NCBI GenBank assembly: GCA_030612665.1
Contig: JAUWNL010000004.1
Span: forward strand, 1-47,931
DNA length: 47,931 nt
From: an archaeon
GTDB lineage: Archaea > Nanobdellota > Nanobdellia > Pacearchaeales > UBA284
Direction: 5' to 3'
The position numbers were made by a program, and so were the translations under genes. Below are positions 46,332 to 47,931 of this stretch, piece after piece (position 1 is the first letter of the stretch; each line of letters begins with the position of its first letter). The notes under the pieces are model-generated. The model had not been told where the DNA came from, did not search any database, and was given only the letters and a program-made list of their open reading frames with translations.

Positions 46332-46760
46332 TTATAATATTGAAAGTATTGTAACAGTAACTATAGCAACTATTATTGATAAAATAAAAGCTGTGACATT
46401 ACGGATTATAGCAAATTTTTTTCCTAGAAGCATCATTTCAGCTGGTAATTGTATTATTCCAACAGTAACCCATGAAACTATGAAAGCTGTTACAGCAATA
46501 AGACTAATACCTTGTTTAAGTAATTCTCCACTGATAACATAACTAGTTATCGGAGTTCCAGCAAGAATACTGCCAAGAACACTACCAATAAAAGAATCAA
46601 ATAAAAGATTTCCTTGAAATAAAGTAGTGAAAAAAGTCTTTGGTACTAAGACATTCATCAAACTTATTAGTATAATGACCCCAAAGATAATTGGTAAACT
46701 TCTGTACATTGCTCTCAAACTCTTGACTACTGATTCTTTGAATCTCTCATTCATTTTCAC
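46332..46760 (-). CDS. Half-permease of the ArsP_1/DUF318 type, first half
   Basis: This 142-residue protein has about four membrane helices. It has GSVLGSILAGTPITSYVISGELLKQG in place of the Cys-containing PxCSCG motif of full permeases, and SWVTVGIIQLPAEMMLLG. It is the N-terminal half matching the next gene. The two genes are separated by 17 bases, consistent with stable co-translation of two halves that must assemble. Substrate unknown. Confidence 0.78.
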   Translation of the reverse strand: MKMNERFKESVVKSLRAMYRSLPIIFGVIILISLMNVLVPKTFFTTLFQGNLLFDSFIGSVLGSILAGTPITSYVISGELLKQGISLIAVTAFIVSWVTVGIIQLPAEMMLLGKKFAIIRNVTAFILSIIVAIVTVTILSIL

Positions 46761-46782
46761 TTTTCTTCTCTTTCAATATATC

Positions 46783-47133
46783 TTATTTAGATTCTATAGA
46801 TTCTAGAGTTTTTATTCTTCCTTTGATCCTTTTAAGTTCAGCTTCTAGTCCACGTGCTTCTACTCCAAGTATTTCTTTCTCTTCTTCTTGGGTAATTGGT
46901 TCTTCATAATAAGGGTCATAATCCGAATTTATGAAAAATCTTTGTCCTCGACCTCTGCCGAATCCTCTACCAAATCTACGACCTCTACCAAATCTAGGAC
47001 CAAATCCAGGACCAAATCCAGGACCAAATCTAGGATTCATAAATCTAGGTCTAACATATCCTACACAATATCCCATTCCCCTTCCAGTCATGGGACCTAA
47101 ACCTCTAGGACCTGTTCCATCTCCACCAGGCAT
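46783..47133 (-). CDS. DUF5320 family small protein, first gene of the metal operon
   Basis: This 116-residue protein starts with MPGGDGTGPRGLGPMTGRG, the hallmark of DUF5320 proteins found beside NifX, DUF134 and MinD genes. GYCVGY gives one Cys. A Gly/Phe/Arg/Pro-rich repeat (about 30-66, FGPGFGPGFGPRFGRG) and a Glu-rich helix that could form a coiled coil follow. The second ATG (47133) is chosen over the one two codons earlier. The Shine-Dalgarno GGAGGT is only 2 bases from the first and 8 bases from the second. Function unknown. Confidence 0.88.
   Translation of the reverse strand: MPGGDGTGPRGLGPMTGRGMGYCVGYVRPRFMNPRFGPGFGPGFGPRFGRGRRFGRGFGRGRGQRFFINSDYDPYYEEPITQEEEKEILGVEARGLEAELKRIKGRIKTLESIESK
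46988..47035. repeat. Four tandem 12-bp repeats in the DUF5320 gene
   Basis: Four copies of a 12-base unit CCAAATCYAGGA on the plus strand, varying only at one T/C position. On the coding strand they give FG-type repeats. Expansion by slippage is likely. Confidence 0.7.
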
Positions 47134-47141
47134 TTTCATTT

Positions 47142-47147
47142 ACCTCC
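47142..47147 (-). promoter_or_regulatory. Shine-Dalgarno site of the DUF5320 gene
   Basis: The reverse strand reads GGAGGT. It is 8 bases from the ATG at 47133, the preferred spacing, which sets the start of the first gene of the operon. Confidence 0.7.
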
Positions 47148-47179
47148 AATTTGTTTATTTATTTGTTTAATTGTCATAA

Positions 47180-47230
47180 TGAATATATATTCATATACTA
47201 TTTAAATGTTTTGTTTTGAATAAATATTCA
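47180..47230 (-). promoter_or_regulatory. Double palindromic operator around the TATA box of the metal operon
   Basis: TGAATATATATTCA (47180-47193) and TGAATAAATATTCA (47217-47230) both fit TGAATA-N2-TATTCA, with centres 37 bases apart. Between them lies the TATA element ATTTAAATAG of the leftward operon (centre near 47204). The first palindrome extends to a perfect 16-bp one, ATGAATATATATTCAT. With TATA here, the transcript would start near 47180 and the leader would be about 45 bases. One site covers the transcript start, the other the BRE. This is a strong sign of dimer binding by a repressor. Confidence 0.7.
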
Positions 47231-47273
47231 TAATTAATTTTTGGGTGGTAACAATCTTGGATGAATTAGAAAT

Positions 47274-47282
47274 ATTTATAAA
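47274..47282 (+). promoter_or_regulatory. TATA box of the RNase P RNA gene
   Basis: ATTTATAAA is centred about 26 bases before the RNA 5' end at 47304, the spacing expected of an archaeal promoter. Confidence 0.65.
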
Positions 47283-47303
47283 TCAACAAATACTGACATT
47301 TTT

Positions 47304-47660
47304 GGGTAACCAATTAGCTAACAGTCTTAAGGTTTTTCTGACGAAAAACCCGGAGAGGAAGGTCCATCCACCCCTCACAACTCATGTGAGGAAGTAGCCA
47401 GCATTGATAGATGTATGCTGAGAGGCATGGCCCTGGCACAGAAACGACACAGCTCTTGTGGAGTTATGATCCTTGCGAGGAACTGAGAAACAAGATGCTT
47501 CAAAACTTTGGTTTTGGGCACGCCGGAAATCTTTGATTTCCGAGCGGATTTGATGAAACGGCTAACCTGGCTGGTGCAAGTCTTCGAGACGCTAAGTTTG
47601 ATGTTAGCAAGTTCTGTCCATGATGGAGAACTACAGAAGATGGCCTATGGTTGGTTACCC
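47304..47660 (+). ncRNA. rnpB: RNase P RNA
   Basis: The RNA subunit of RNase P matures tRNA 5' ends. The outer helix P1 is GGGTAACCAA (47304-47313) with TTGGTTACCC (47651-47660). Conserved blocks are present: GAGAGGAAGGTCC near the 5' end, GGCACAGAAACGAC in the middle, CTGGCTGGTGCAAG with the GGT that contacts tRNA CCA, and CTACAGAAGATGGCCTA near the 3' end. The length of about 357 fits an archaeal type A RNA. It is the source of mature 5' ends for the six tRNAs in the window. Ends are taken from P1 and may vary by a few bases. Confidence 0.92.
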
Positions 47661-47666
47661 TAACCA

Positions 47667-47678
47667 TTAAATATAAAA
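47667..47678 (+). promoter_or_regulatory. TATA box of the Sec61-beta gene
   Basis: AAATATAAAAAT is centred about 28 bases before the ATG at 47701, consistent with a leaderless start soon after the RNase P RNA. Confidence 0.5.
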
Positions 47679-47700
47679 ATAGAAAAAGACAGAATAAAAG

Positions 47701-47859
47701 ATGGCAAATGGCGGAGAAACAATGAGGATGCCTTCAGGTGCTGGAGGCCTTGTAAGATATTTTGATGAATACAAAAGTAAGATACAACTAAAGCCAGAGC
47801 ATGTTGTCTTGTTAATCATTCTCGTTATAGTCTTTGAAATAGTTATAAGGATTATTTAG
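47701..47859 (+). CDS. Protein translocase subunit Sec61-beta (SecG equivalent)
   Basis: This 52-residue protein is the small beta subunit of the SecYE-beta channel for protein export. It has the family block MPSGAGGLVRYFDEYKSKIQ, then LKPEHVVLLIILVIVFEIVI as the single membrane helix (about 32-52), with the conserved KPEHVV before it. The ATG at 47701 and TAG at 47859 give normal length. It is too short to be found by length filters but is unmistakable. Confidence 0.93.
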   Translation: MANGGETMRMPSGAGGLVRYFDEYKSKIQLKPEHVVLLIILVIVFEIVIRII

Positions 47860-47916
47860 GATAGTCGAATCATTTTCAAAGATAAAATTTATAAGTTCTT
47901 TTATGCTATCTTTTTC

Positions 47917-47931
47917 ATGAAAAGAGGGAGA
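47917..47931 (+). CDS. Start of a further gene, cut by the window end
   Basis: A TATA-like ATTTATAAG near 47891 lies about 27 bases before ATG at 47917. Five codons (M-K-R-G-R) are visible before the window ends. An earlier ATG (47903) stops at once. The product cannot be named. Confidence 0.45.

Noticed and set aside
46988-47035. CRISPR-like repeats
   Set aside because: The units are 12 bases, tandem without spacers and inside a coding sequence. They encode a Gly/Phe repeat.

Overview
This window is about 48 kb of AT-rich archaeal chromosome. The archaeal assignment rests on an exosome/proteasome superoperon (psmA, SBDS, rrp4, rrp41, rrp42, rpoK), GatE, archaeal-type PheRS and AspRS, Sec61-beta, an archaeal RNase P RNA, intron-containing tRNAs, and BRE/TATA promoters about 25 bases upstream of leaderless starts. 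Short proteins, many tight gene junctions, Lys/Glu-rich protein tails and an S-layer-like Asp-rich protein suggest a DPANN lineage of the Woesearchaeota/Pacearchaeota type. That lineage call is inference; no rRNA gene is present to confirm it.

Layout. 1-6.6 kb is an accessory stretch. It holds an intron-bearing tRNA-Lys, small membrane proteins, a stomatin-like protein, and a class II Fic gene bracketed by an 80-bp direct repeat. It also has a tightly coupled HNH nuclease/small membrane protein operon and a repeated promoter element. 6.6-19 kb carries five tRNAs, two small methyltransferase-fold enzymes, a dCMP deaminase-like protein, a secreted transglutaminase-like protein, aspS, an MgtC-like protein, a compact gatE and several unknowns. 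19-23 kb is pheS-Nudix-ASCH-pheT. 23-30.5 kb has the S-layer-like protein, a DUF99 protein, a second Fic protein with both key residues lost, a pair of secreted paralogs with identical signal-peptide DNA, pcm and a divergent enolase. 30.7-36.7 kb has an NYN nuclease and the exosome/proteasome group. 38-40.6 kb is a compact 2-oxoacid:ferredoxin oxidoreductase operon ending in thioredoxin.

The most interesting region is 40.7-47.2 kb, read leftward as one probable operon. In transcription order it encodes DUF5320, two half-permeases, a NifX/NifB-like protein, DUF134, a second NifX-like protein, a TRASH-like zinc protein, two MinD/Mrp ATPases with inserted ferredoxin domains, a 10-TM metal-exporter-like protein and a membrane-anchored metallo-beta-lactamase. 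No nitrogenase or hydrogenase gene is in the window. The operon promoter has its TATA box between two matching 14-bp palindromes, and the DUF134 helix-turn-helix protein is the natural candidate to bind them. The cluster looks like a self-contained, autoregulated metal or Fe-S cofactor handling system of unknown product. The window ends with the RNase P RNA, Sec61-beta and the start of one more gene.

No gene-free stretch longer than about 300 bases remains after annotation. The longest gaps (about 7183-7423, 30477-30696, 22965-23179) hold promoters, inverted repeats or T-rich terminators. All functional names come from reading translations and recalling family motifs; no database search was run.
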